Below are positions 48,488 to 56,753 of a stretch of 64,000 bases of DNA, piece by piece; the stretch's first letter is position 1; each line of letters begins with the position of its first letter. The DNA comes from Pukyongiella litopenaei (GTDB lineage Bacteria; Pseudomonadota; Alphaproteobacteria; Rhodobacterales; Rhodobacteraceae). The stretch is from NCBI RefSeq assembly GCF_003008555.2, contig NZ_CP027665.1, positions 3,038,001 through 3,102,000 of the forward strand, read 5' to 3'. The position numbers were made by a program, and so were the translations under genes. Below the pieces are notes generated by a model. The model was not told where the DNA came from. It searched no databases and saw only the letters and a program-made list of their open reading frames with translations.

Positions 48488-49438
48488 TCAGCCGGTTTTC
48501 TTCCAGATATCGAGCGCCGTGCAGACGCGGCTGAATTCGGGATAGATGGTCAGATCCTCGGCCAGCGGCGCGATCAGATAGGACCCGGCGGGCATCGTAT
48601 CGGCCATGCGCGCCTCGAGACGCGCCTGCAGCGCGGCGGTGCGGATCGGCCGGTAGGAAAAGATCACGTCATGCGGCGCATAGTCGTAATCCAGCGCATC
48701 CGCGACCTCGATCGTGCCGTTCAGCCCAAAGGCCTTGCGGCCCAGTTCGACCAGATCGGGATTGATGTCGAACCCGCGATAGTCGCCGACATGGATCAGC
48801 CGGGCGGCGCGGGTCAGCAGGATGTTGCGCCCGTGGCCGCAGCCGACTTCGAGATAGGACACCGGCCGATGGCGCAGGTTGGCATCGTCGAAATCGGGGT
48901 CATTGCTGAGCAGCGCGTCCAGCCGGATCAGCGTTTCCAGGTATTTCGAAACGGCGAAGGGGATGTAGTCATAGGAGTCGTCCGGCCGCTTGAACAGGTC
49001 CTTTTCGTCGGGCCGGTCGGTCCTGTTCAACACCTCGGCCACCATCGTGGTGAAGGCGCGTTCCGAGGCGGCCGAGATACGGTGCGCCACATCCATCTCA
49101 TCCTGCCGGGCAATCAGTTGGTGATGCAGCCGGTCCATCGCTTCGACATAGACCTCGTGGAGTTCGCCATAGGCACGCCGCGCCCGGGCGCAGTCGGCCT
49201 GCGTGCGCTCCAGCGCCTTTTCGGCAAAGCGGAACTTGTGCCGGAGCGATTTCAGGGTCGACAGCGCCCGCGCGTTCGGCGCGCCGTCGAAGGTCTCGAT
49301 CAGGTCGGCCATCTGCGCACCGAGCCGGTCCAGCTTGGCGCGCGCAAAATCACGGCTGCGCACCGCTCCGTCGAGCGCCTCCAGCGCATCCTCGAACTGC
49401 AACGCGGCCTTGGTTGCCTCGTATTTCTCACGCCTCAT
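48488..49438 (-). CDS. Class I SAM-dependent methyltransferase with N-terminal coiled coil
   Basis: The first 170 residues are helical and Ala/Glu/Arg-rich (EATKAALQFEDALEALDGAV, LKSLRHKFRFAEKALERTQA), likely a coiled coil. The C-terminal half has a SAM-binding motif VSYLEVGCGHGRNILLTRAA, the acidic loop DYRGFDINPDLVELG, and DALDYDYAPHDVIFSYRPI. The substrate is unknown. The start is ATG at 49438 (a GTG one codon upstream is also possible); a run of nine Gs (49450-49458 on the opposite strand) forms its ribosome-binding site. It is 52 bp from tauR on the same strand. Confidence 0.75.
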   Translation of the reverse strand: MRREKYEATKAALQFEDALEALDGAVRSRDFARAKLDRLGAQMADLIETFDGAPNARALSTLKSLRHKFRFAEKALERTQADCARARRAYGELHEVYVEAMDRLHHQLIARQDEMDVAHRISAASERAFTTMVAEVLNRTDRPDEKDLFKRPDDSYDYIPFAVSKYLETLIRLDALLSNDPDFDDANLRHRPVSYLEVGCGHGRNILLTRAARLIHVGDYRGFDINPDLVELGRKAFGLNGTIEVADALDYDYAPHDVIFSYRPIRTAALQARLEARMADTMPAGSYLIAPLAEDLTIYPEFSRVCTALDIWKKTG

Positions 49439-49560
49439 CACCCGTTTCTCCCCCCCCCATTGGCCTGCCCGCTGAGGCCGGTTGCCTCATCCTTGACCCG
49501 CGAGGGCCATTGTCAAAGTGTTTTTCGGCTTGACGAATGGGTGTCCGCAAAGTAACCATA

Positions 49561-49570
49561 AAACTAGTTT
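49561..49570. promoter_or_regulatory. Palindrome upstream of arsR, candidate ArsR operator
   Basis: AAACTAGTTT, a perfect 10-bp palindrome ending 14 bp before the ATG of the ArsR-type regulator. ArsR-family repressors bind short palindromes overlapping their own promoters. The assignment is by position only. Confidence 0.4.
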
Positions 49571-49584
49571 AATGGGGATATGGG

Positions 49585-49893
49585 ATGTGGGAAACAGCGG
49601 CGGCCGGGTTCGCGGCCATGGGATCGGAGGCGCGGCTGCAGGTGGTCAAGGCGCTGGTGCGGGCGGGTCATGCGGGCCTGACGGTGGGCGAAATCCAGGA
49701 CCGGACCGGGATCGCGCCCTCGACGCTGGCCCATCACCTGAAATTCCTCGCGGGCGCCGGGCTGGTGGAACAGGAACGTGCCGGGCGGACCACGATCAAC
49801 CGGGCCTGTTTCGGTGAACTGGAAAATCTCGCCCAGTTCATACTGAGCGAATGTTGCGCGGATGATTGCACGAGGGCTGCAAACGATGGCTGA
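49585..49893 (+). CDS. ArsR-family winged-helix transcriptional regulator
   Basis: Small (102 aa) HTH repressor: AAAGFAAMGSEARLQVVKAL, then the recognition region LTVGEIQDRTGIAPSTLAHH and the wing GLVEQERAGRTTINRACF. The C-terminus has CCADDC, a possible metal- or metalloid-binding Cys cluster instead of the ELCVCDL motif of classic ArsR. It overlaps the permease gene by 8 bp, so it probably regulates that gene in response to arsenic or another thiophilic ligand. Confidence 0.85.
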   Translation: MWETAAAGFAAMGSEARLQVVKALVRAGHAGLTVGEIQDRTGIAPSTLAHHLKFLAGAGLVEQERAGRTTINRACFGELENLAQFILSECCADDCTRAANDG

Positions 49894-50920
49894 CACGGCA
49901 CAGACATTTGGCGTGGCCTGGCGGGCCCGCGCGGCGCGGCTGAAATCGCCCTGGGCCCTGATCGTCATCGTGCTGGCGGGCGTGGCGCTCTTGGACCCGT
50001 CCAACCTGGTCGCGACGGTGGATTTTGCCCTGCGGGCGCTGGGCGGCACACTGCCCTATATCGTGGTGGCGGTGGCGCTCCTGGCGTGGCTCAAGGCGAC
50101 CGGGGCCGAACAGCTGGTCGCCCGGGCCTTCGAGGGGCGCGAGACGCGCATGATCATTGCCGCGGCGCTGATCGGGGGGCTGGCGCCGTTCTGTTCCTGC
50201 CAGGTGATCCCGTTCATCGCCGGGTTGCTGGCGCTGGGCGCGCCGTTGTCGGCGGTGATGGCGTTCTGGCTGTCTTCGCCGCTGATCGATCCGCCGACGC
50301 TGCTGATCACCGCCGGGGCGCTGGGCTGGCCCTTTGCCATCGGCAAGGCGGTCGCGGCGGTGGCGCTGGGCCTGATGGGCGGGTTCGCGGTGCGGGCGAT
50401 GATGTCGGGCGGAGCCTTTGCCGCGCCGCTGCGGGTCTATGCGCGCAAGGGATGCTGCGGGTCCGGGCCAAAGGCCGGCGGGCAGCCGCATTGGCGGTTC
50501 TGGAATGAGGCACCGCGGCGCGCGCAATTCCGTGCCGAACTGGTGGAAAACGGGCTGTTCCTGCTGAAATGGATGTCCTTTGCCTATGTGCTCGAGGCGC
50601 TGCTGGTGCATTATGTTCCGGCCGAACTGATCGCCGGTGCGGTCGGCGGCGACGGCGTGGTGCCGATCGGCATCGCGGCACTGGTGGGGATGCCGGCCTA
50701 TCTCAATTCCTATGTCGCGCCGCCGATGCTGGCAGGGCTGATCGAGCAGGGCATGAGCGCGGGCGCCGCGATGGCCTTCATGGTCGCCGGGGCGGTCAGT
50801 TCGATCCCCGCGATGACCGCGGTGTGGTCGCTGGTCAAACCGCGGGTCTTTGCCACCTATCTGGGCCTCGGGGTCTGCGGCGCGATCCTGTCGGGGCTGC
50901 TGTTCCAGATGCTGGTCTGA
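49886..50920 (+). CDS. ArsP/DUF318 (COG0701) permease
   Basis: Membrane permease of 344 aa with about eight helices and the family motif GGLAPFCSCQVIPFIAGLLA (the FCSCQ signature) and YLNSYVAPPMLAGLIEQG. ArsP proteins of this family export trivalent organoarsenicals; other members have unknown substrates. A Cys pair in the central loop (KGCCGSG) may contribute metal binding. I start at 49886 (MADTAQTF) instead of 49862 since it needs only an 8-bp overlap. The adjacent ArsR-type gene supports an arsenic or related efflux role; the substrate is not established. Confidence 0.82.
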   Translation: MADTAQTFGVAWRARAARLKSPWALIVIVLAGVALLDPSNLVATVDFALRALGGTLPYIVVAVALLAWLKATGAEQLVARAFEGRETRMIIAAALIGGLAPFCSCQVIPFIAGLLALGAPLSAVMAFWLSSPLIDPPTLLITAGALGWPFAIGKAVAAVALGLMGGFAVRAMMSGGAFAAPLRVYARKGCCGSGPKAGGQPHWRFWNEAPRRAQFRAELVENGLFLLKWMSFAYVLEALLVHYVPAELIAGAVGGDGVVPIGIAALVGMPAYLNSYVAPPMLAGLIEQGMSAGAAMAFMVAGAVSSIPAMTAVWSLVKPRVFATYLGLGVCGAILSGLLFQMLV

Positions 50921-50985
50921 CCCGGTTGCAACGCGGCGCATGAGGACGCTACCGTCCCCGGCATGGTGGCATGTTCGGGGGCGGT

Positions 50986-51669
50986 ATGGATAGAAACGGC
51001 GAAAACGGCGGCGCGGAACGGACCGAACCAGCCGAACGGGGCTTTGCCCTGCGCGAATTCGACGCGCTGAAGGAAGAGATCGCCCGCAAGGATGCCGATA
51101 TCGAATCGATGAAGCGGCGGGTGCAGCTGGTGACTTTCGTCACCCTGATCCTGATCTATATCGGGGTGCTGCCGTGGCCCGGCGCCGGGCAGATCCCCAT
51201 TGCCCTGCGCGCCGAGGTTGCGTTCAGCCTGGCGCTGGGATCGCTGGCATTTGCGGTCGTGACCTATCTCGATGCCAGTTTCGTCGGCCGCCATATCCGG
51301 CTGATGGGCAATTACATCCGGTCGCTCGAGATCTATCTCTACCGGGTGTCGGGCGCCAGTCCGATGGGGTGGGAAAGGTTCCTGCGCAGCCGCAAGTCGA
51401 ATGACGGGCTGAAGGCTTGGAACGAGTCGCTGGATGCAGGTGGCGATTGCGGACAGGCGGGCGAGCGCGGATCGAACAAGTCGTCCTGGCCGGAGTATTT
51501 CCGCCGCCATGCCTTTTTCCTGCTGTTCGTGCTGATCAACCTGGCGATGGTGGCGCATCGCGCCTGGGATTGTCACATGACGGGCGACTGTTTTTCGTTT
51601 GTCACGGGAACCGCCGAGGCGGCAGTGCCGGCCCCGGCTGAACCGGGGCCGGCAAGCGATCAGCCGTAG
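50986..51669 (+). CDS. Membrane protein of unknown function
   Basis: 227 residues from 50986, where GGGGGCGGT precedes the ATG (a start at 50971 adds five residues). An N-terminal charged, helical segment (FDALKEEIARKDADIESMKR) is followed by two hydrophobic stretches (LVTFVTLILIYIGVLPWPGA and LALGSLAFAVVTYLDASFVG), a central polar region, and a last helix AFFLLFVLINLAMVAHRAW with DCHMTGDC at the C-terminus. No family is recognised. The stop overlaps the convergent tpa stop by 10 bp. It lies inside the taurine region, but a link is not shown. Confidence 0.7.
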   Translation: MDRNGENGGAERTEPAERGFALREFDALKEEIARKDADIESMKRRVQLVTFVTLILIYIGVLPWPGAGQIPIALRAEVAFSLALGSLAFAVVTYLDASFVGRHIRLMGNYIRSLEIYLYRVSGASPMGWERFLRSRKSNDGLKAWNESLDAGGDCGQAGERGSNKSSWPEYFRRHAFFLLFVLINLAMVAHRAWDCHMTGDCFSFVTGTAEAAVPAPAEPGPASDQP

Positions 51670-53045
51670 ACGCGGGTCAGCGCCACGTCCACCGCGTCGG
51701 TGATCTGGTCGATGTCGTCTGCGGTGGCGATCAGCGCGGGCGAGAAGCACAGCACGTTGTTCAGCCCCGGAACCGACCGGTTCGACGACCCGATGATGAC
51801 GCCCTGGGCGGCACATTCGGCCGATACCTGCGCGATGGTCTTTTCGGGAACCGGTTCCTTGGTCTTGCGGTCGGCCACCAGTTCGGCGCCCAGGAACAGG
51901 CCCTTGCCGCGCACGTCGCCGATGATCCGGTGCTTTTCCATCAGCGCCTCGAGATTGCCCATCATCCGGTCGCCCATGCTGGTGCAGTTGTCCAGCAGGT
52001 TCTCGTCCTCGATGATGCGCATGTTCTCGAGCGCGGCGGCCGGGCCCGCGGTGCAGCCGCCAAAGGTCGAGATGTCGCGGAAATAGTTCAGCGGATCCTC
52101 GGCGTTGTCCTTGAACAGGTCGAACACCTCTTCGGTGGTCACGCAGCAGGCGATGGCCGCATAGCCCGAGGCGACGCCCTTGGCCATGGTCACGAAATCC
52201 GGCTTGATGCCGTAGTGCTGGTAGCCGAACCAGGTGCCGGTGCGCCCGATGCCGCAGACCACCTCGTCGATATGCAGCAGGATGTCGTATTTCCGGCAGA
52301 TCTCCTGCACCCGTTCCCAGTAGCCGGGCGGCGGGGTGATGACGCCGCCGCCGGCGGTCACCGGTTCGAGGCAGAGCGCGCCCACCGTGTCGGCGCCCTC
52401 GGCGAGGATGACCTCTTCGATGGCATCGGCGGCGCGACGGCCGTATTCCTCGCCGGTCAGGTCCCATTGGGCGCGGTATTCCATGCAATGGGGCACCCGG
52501 ACGAAGCCCGGCGCCAGCGGGCCATACTGCATCACCCGTTCGTCCTGCCCGCCGGCCGACATGGTCGCCAGCGTGCCGCCGTGATAGTCGCGGTCGCGGT
52601 AGAGGATCTTGTGTTTCTTGCCGCCGTATCGCTTGTGGGCGATCTGGCGCACCATCTTGAACACCTTCTCGTTCGCCTCCGAGCCCGAGTTGGTGTAATA
52701 GACCCGGCTCATGCCCGGCATCTTGTCGATCAGCTTCTCGGCAAAGAGCGATCCGGGGATCGAGCCGCCGGTCTGTGCGAAATAGCAGAGCTTCATCAGC
52801 TGGTCATAGACCGCCTTGGCGATGCTTTCGCGCCCGTAGCCCACGTTGACGGTCCAGACCCCGCCCGACACTGCGTCGAGATATTCCTTGCCGTTCTGGT
52901 CCCAGACCCGCATCCCCTTGCCTTCGAGGATGATGCGCGGGTCGTTGGTCTCGAACGGTTTGTGCTGGATCAGGTGGTGCCAGACATGGGCCTTGTCGGC
53001 CTCGACGATGTGGCTGATGTCGTTTTCGTTGAACGTGCCGTCCAT
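51660..53045 (-). CDS. tpa: Taurine-pyruvate aminotransferase
   Basis: Class III omega-aminotransferase of 461 aa. It transfers the amino group of taurine to pyruvate, giving sulfoacetaldehyde and alanine. Diagnostic stretches are ADKAHVWHHLIQHKPFETND near the N-terminus and GVWTVNVGYGRESIAKAVYD; PLP contacts are in YYTNSGSEANEKVFKMVRQI, and the Schiff-base Lys in DFVTMAKGVASGYAAIACCV with HIDEVVCGIGRTG. These fit Tpa of Rhodobacteraceae as I recall it. Start at 53045 (MDGTFNENDISH). The tauABC operon is divergent, 363 bp away. Another omega-amino-acid substrate is possible but context strongly favours taurine. Confidence 0.86.
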   Translation of the reverse strand: MDGTFNENDISHIVEADKAHVWHHLIQHKPFETNDPRIILEGKGMRVWDQNGKEYLDAVSGGVWTVNVGYGRESIAKAVYDQLMKLCYFAQTGGSIPGSLFAEKLIDKMPGMSRVYYTNSGSEANEKVFKMVRQIAHKRYGGKKHKILYRDRDYHGGTLATMSAGGQDERVMQYGPLAPGFVRVPHCMEYRAQWDLTGEEYGRRAADAIEEVILAEGADTVGALCLEPVTAGGGVITPPPGYWERVQEICRKYDILLHIDEVVCGIGRTGTWFGYQHYGIKPDFVTMAKGVASGYAAIACCVTTEEVFDLFKDNAEDPLNYFRDISTFGGCTAGPAAALENMRIIEDENLLDNCTSMGDRMMGNLEALMEKHRIIGDVRGKGLFLGAELVADRKTKEPVPEKTIAQVSAECAAQGVIIGSSNRSVPGLNNVLCFSPALIATADDIDQITDAVDVALTRVYG

Positions 53046-53408
53046 GACGGGTCCTTTCGGTTCGGGAATTCGGGTTCGCATCTCGGGCGCCCGGCGCCAG
53101 AGTCGGTCTGCCGCAACAATGCGCCGTGTCACATGGGTTGCGATAGGGCCAGATATCAAGTCGATTTAATGCCAGCCCGTGCCGCGGGTGACGAAATTAT
53201 TGGCATCACCCGGATATACCATTGAAAATGTTTGCGTTTGGATCGTTCCGGCGAAAAACTGGCTGGCGGGGGTGGCAATCCGGCAAACAAAACCGTTGAT
53301 CGTTCTGGCCATTTCGGGTCCGATTGAGCAGCGGCACACACCGCCATACCAGAGACGGACCACCGTCCAGACCAACGGCCCGACGGGCCACAGACAGGGA
53401 GAATGACG
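53046..53408. promoter_or_regulatory. Divergent tpa-tauA control region with TauR-like repeats
   Basis: A 363-bp gap with no supported gene; short frames here lack start contexts. On the minus strand, CTGGCATTAA (53175-53166) and CTGGCCCTAT (53152-53143) form direct repeats 23 bp apart, a spacing close to the pair upstream of tauR. They match CTGGACYTAA in eight of ten positions each. They lie 98-130 bp upstream of the tpa start, a plausible activator position. No clear site faces tauA. Confidence 0.5.
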
Positions 53409-54404
53409 ATGAAAGCACCCAAGACGCTCATGGGCGCGGCGGCGGGGTTGGCGCTGCTGATCGGCGGCGCAGCGCAGGCGCAGGACATCACCGTTGGCTA
53501 TTTCCTGGAATGGCCGATGCCGTTCCAATACGCCAAGGCGATGGGCACATATGACGAGGAGATGGGCGTCACCGTCAACTGGGTCAGCTTCGACACCGGC
53601 ACGGCGATGAGCGCGGCAATGGCCTCCGGCGATGTCCAGATGAGCGTGAGCCAGGGCGTGCCGCCCTTCGTGGTGGCGACCAGCGCGGGGCAGGACCTGC
53701 AGATCCTCGACGTGGCGGTCAGCTATTCCGACAACGACAATTGCGTGGTGCGGGCCGATCTCGAGATCGACAAGACCTCGGCGGGCGAACTGGCCGGCAA
53801 GAAGGTGGCGGTGCCGCTGGGGACCGCGGCGCATTTCGGGTTCCTCGAGCAGATGAACCATTTCGGCGTCGATCTCGGCAGTCTCGAGGTGGTGGACATG
53901 GCCCCGTCCGAAGGTGCGGCGGCGCTGTCGCAGGGGGCGGTGGACATGGCCTGCGGCTATGCCGGCGGCCTGATCCGGATGAAGGAGCACGGCAACGTGC
54001 TGCTGACCGGCGCCGAAAAGGAGGAACTGGGCATTCTGGTGTTCGACGTGACCACCGCGCCGGCGTCCTTCGTGGCCGAGAACAGCGACCTCGCGGCGGC
54101 GTTCCTGAAGGTGACCGCCGATGCCAACGCGATGTGGAACAGCGGCGAGCATACCGACGAAATGCTCGAGGTGATCGCCAAGGATGCCGGCATGGACAAG
54201 GAAACCGCCGCCGCGTCGCTTGCCACCTTCGTGTTTCCCAGCATCGAAGAGCAACTGTCGGACAAGTGGCTTGGCGGCGGGTCGCAGGATTTCATGAAGG
54301 GCGTGGCGGATGTGTTCGTGCAGGCGGGCAGCATCGACGCGGCGCTCGACAGCTATGAAAACCAGGTCAATACCGGCCCGCTGAGTGCCGCGGCCGACAT
54401 GTGA
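53409..54404 (+). CDS. tauA: Taurine ABC transporter substrate-binding protein
   Basis: Periplasmic binding protein of the SsuA/TauA/NMT1 family, 331 aa. Signal peptide MKAPKTLMGAAAGLALLIGG ends at AQAQD. The mature part has ITVGYFLEWPMPFQYAKAMG, GDVQMSVSQGVPPFVVATSA and KKVAVPLGTAAHFGFLEQMN. I start at 53409, eight bases after GGGAG; the ATG at 53403 sits too close to it. Two stem-loops follow the stop before tauB. Taurine is inferred from the divergent tpa gene. Confidence 0.85.
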   Translation: MKAPKTLMGAAAGLALLIGGAAQAQDITVGYFLEWPMPFQYAKAMGTYDEEMGVTVNWVSFDTGTAMSAAMASGDVQMSVSQGVPPFVVATSAGQDLQILDVAVSYSDNDNCVVRADLEIDKTSAGELAGKKVAVPLGTAAHFGFLEQMNHFGVDLGSLEVVDMAPSEGAAALSQGAVDMACGYAGGLIRMKEHGNVLLTGAEKEELGILVFDVTTAPASFVAENSDLAAAFLKVTADANAMWNSGEHTDEMLEVIAKDAGMDKETAAASLATFVFPSIEEQLSDKWLGGGSQDFMKGVADVFVQAGSIDAALDSYENQVNTGPLSAAADM

Positions 54405-54445
54405 TCCGCAACCGCGGATGACGGGGGCCGGCATCCGGCCCCGTC
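54404..54445 (+). promoter_or_regulatory. Two stem-loops between tauA and tauB
   Basis: ATCCGC-AACC-GCGGAT (54404-54419), overlapping the tauA stop, and a larger hairpin with arms 54420-54431 and 54435-54445 (one bulged G, loop CAT). There is no T run after the second. Hairpins after the binding-protein gene of ABC operons often protect the upstream message from 3' decay, making more binding protein than ATPase or permease. That role is inferred here. Confidence 0.6.
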
Positions 54446-54480
54446 TCCGGTCCGGTGAACGAACAGGAACGGGGGACCCG

Positions 54481-55290
54481 GTGGTCAGCGGACTACGGAT
54501 AGACGATGTATCGATGCGCTTCGAACTGCCTGCCGGCGGGGCGGTCCAGGCGCTCAAGGACGTATCCCTGCACCTTCGGGAAGGCGAGTTGCTGAGCGTG
54601 CTCGGACCGTCGGGATGCGGCAAGACCACGCTGCTGAACATCGTCGCCGGGTTCCTGGCGCCGACATCGGGGCAGGTGGTGCTGAACGGACATGCGGTGA
54701 AGGGGCCGGATGCCGAACGCGGCATGGTGTTCCAGCAGGGCGCGCTGTTCGAATGGATGAACGTGCGGGAAAATGTCGGTTTCGGCCCCCGGATGAAGGG
54801 GATGCCCAAACGCGACAAGGCCGGGATCGTCGATCACCTGCTGGAAACCGTCGGGCTGGGGGAATTCAAAGACAAGGCGGTCTATGAACTGTCCGGCGGG
54901 ATGCAGCAGCGGGTGGCGCTGGCGCGCTGCCTGGCCAATGACCCCGACGTCATCCTGATGGACGAACCGCTGGGCGCGCTGGACGCGCTGACCCGCGAAA
55001 AGATGCAGTCGCTGGTGCTGAAACTGTGGAAGGAGACCGGCAAGACGATCATCCTGATCACCCATTCGGTCGAAGAGGCGCTGCTGCTGGGGGAACGCCT
55101 GCTGGTCATGGCGCCGCGCCCCGGACGCATCCACCGCGAATACCGGCTGCCCTTTGCCGATCTGGGTGTCGGCCAGGACCTGCGCGAGGTCAAGAAACAT
55201 CCCGACTTTGCCACGCGGCGCGAGGAGATACTGGGCATGATCTGGGACATGGAAGAAGAGATCATGGGCCGGGCGGAGGAGGGCGCATGA
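54481..55290 (+). CDS. tauB: Taurine ABC transporter ATP-binding protein
   Basis: ABC ATPase of the nitrate/sulfonate/taurine group, 269 aa. Walker A is [20 protein letters not shown] near residue 40, the Q-loop is in VFQQGALFEWMNVRENV, the signature is [18 protein letters not shown] and Walker B is VILMDEPLGALDALTRE, with the switch His in ILITHSVEEALLLG. The start is GTG at 54481 after GGGGGA. Its TGA overlaps the tauC ATG. Confidence 0.9.
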   Translation: MVSGLRIDDVSMRFELPAGGAVQALKDVSLHLREGELLSVLGPSGCGKTTLLNIVAGFLAPTSGQVVLNGHAVKGPDAERGMVFQQGALFEWMNVRENVGFGPRMKGMPKRDKAGIVDHLLETVGLGEFKDKAVYELSGGMQQRVALARCLANDPDVILMDEPLGALDALTREKMQSLVLKLWKETGKTIILITHSVEEALLLGERLLVMAPRPGRIHREYRLPFADLGVGQDLREVKKHPDFATRREEILGMIWDMEEEIMGRAEEGA

Positions 55291-56555
55291 TCCCCTTTGC
55301 GATCTATCTCGCGATTTTCGTCATCTCCTACCTGGTGGTGATGAAACTGGTGCATCATGCCGCGCGGCACGATTTCACCTCGCTCAAGACGGTGACCTTC
55401 GGCGACGAAAGCGCGGTGCGGTCGAACCGCGTCGCTTCGGTGATTTCCATCCTCACCCTGTTTCTGATGTGGGGCATGTTCACCGGCTCGTCGCTGGTGC
55501 CGTCCTTTCTGCACGCGCCCGGCCCCTTCGAGGGCGAAACCTCGTTCGAATACACCGCGCAGGCCTCCGATGGCGACCGCGACACGGCCACCGTCACCGT
55601 GCTGGTGCATCCCATCGACCAGGCGGCCGAGATGCCCGGCGTCGATCCGGGCGAGGGATGGGCGAAAAACGATGCCGCCACCGTGGGCGTCTGGCGCAGC
55701 GGGTTGATCCGGGTCGATGCCAATGACGACATCACCCGCGCGGACGGTGCCACGGTGGTGGCCGTGAACGGCCAGCCGATCAGCCCGGGCCAGAGCGTCG
55801 ATATCGAGCATGGCCGCGTCGGCATGTCGCCCAAGGGCACGCTGAATTTCGAACCGGCCAAGGGCTGGCAGATGGAACCGATCTGGCTGCCGCCGCCCGA
55901 GGCGGTTCTGGGGCGCGTGGTCGAGATCGCCCGCGACGGCTTCCGCGGCTCGACGCTCTGGCAGCATCTCGGCTATTCGCTGTTCCGCGTCATCGTCGGG
56001 TTCGTGCTGGGGGCGCTGGTCGGCATCCCGCTGGGCTATGCGATGGGGCTGTCCGACTGGTTCCGCGGCTGGTTCGACCCGATCGTCGAATTCATGCGCC
56101 CGGTGCCGCCGCTGGCGCTGATACCGCTGGTGATCATCTGGGCCGGGATCGGCGAGGCGGGCAAGATCATCCTGCTGTTCCTGGCCGCGCTGTGGATCAT
56201 GGCGATCGCGGCGCGGGCCGGGGTGTCGGGGGTGAGCATCTCGAAAGTGCACGCCGCCTATAGCCTTGGCGCCAGCAAGCGCCAGTTGATGCGCTATGTG
56301 ATCGTGCCCAATTCCCTGCCCGAGATCTTTACCGGCGCCCGGGTGGCGATGGGGGTCTGCTGGGGCACCGTGGTGGCCGCCGAACTGGTGGCGGCGGAAA
56401 AGGGCGCCGGCATGATGATCATGGTCGCCTCCAAGTTCCAGAACACGGATATCGTGATCATGGGCATCATCCTGATCGGCATGATCGGCTTTGGGATCGA
56501 CATGGCAATGCGCTGGGCCGAGCGGGTGCTCGTGCCCTGGAAAGGCCGGGTCTGA
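55287..56555 (+). CDS. tauC: Taurine ABC transporter permease with extracytoplasmic insert
   Basis: Permease of 422 aa, about 150 residues longer than E. coli TauC. The first helices (residues 1-20 and 55-75) are followed by about 140 residues of beta-rich sequence with FEYTAQASDGDRDTATVTVL, a pattern like bacterial cadherin/VCBS-type repeats, and GRVGMSPKGTLNFEPAKGWQ. The normal permease core follows from residue 230: LGYSLFRVIVGFVLGALVGI, the EAA-type loop LGASKRQLMRYVIVPNSLPE, and GVCWGTVVAAELVAAEKGAG. It overlaps tauB by ATGA. The insert would face the periplasm near TauA. Confidence 0.83.
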   Translation: MIPFAIYLAIFVISYLVVMKLVHHAARHDFTSLKTVTFGDESAVRSNRVASVISILTLFLMWGMFTGSSLVPSFLHAPGPFEGETSFEYTAQASDGDRDTATVTVLVHPIDQAAEMPGVDPGEGWAKNDAATVGVWRSGLIRVDANDDITRADGATVVAVNGQPISPGQSVDIEHGRVGMSPKGTLNFEPAKGWQMEPIWLPPPEAVLGRVVEIARDGFRGSTLWQHLGYSLFRVIVGFVLGALVGIPLGYAMGLSDWFRGWFDPIVEFMRPVPPLALIPLVIIWAGIGEAGKIILLFLAALWIMAIAARAGVSGVSISKVHAAYSLGASKRQLMRYVIVPNSLPEIFTGARVAMGVCWGTVVAAELVAAEKGAGMMIMVASKFQNTDIVIMGIILIGMIGFGIDMAMRWAERVLVPWKGRV

Positions 56556-56712
56556 TACCACCTTACGTTACGTCAATTTTCGGTTTGTTCTCCCAATGGT
56601 TGAAAAATGGACCGTATCGCGTATGTTGCCCGCGTGTGAGTGGTGGCGAGTATGGCGGGGCCCGGGACCTGCCGCGTTATCCGACACCCGATATCGGCCT
56701 GGATGCGGGCCT

Positions 56713-56738
56713 AACCCGTCCCCGTCGGGGAACGGGTT
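56713..56738. other. Hairpin just upstream of the LuxR-type regulator
   Basis: AACCCGTCCCC pairs with GGGGAACGGGTT (one bulged A) around a GTC loop, 15 bp before the regulator's ATG, with TTTCTC after it. It may end tauABC transcription or be a leader hairpin masking the ribosome-binding site of the next gene. Confidence 0.4.
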
Positions 56739-56753
56739 TCTCGTGATCCGGGC

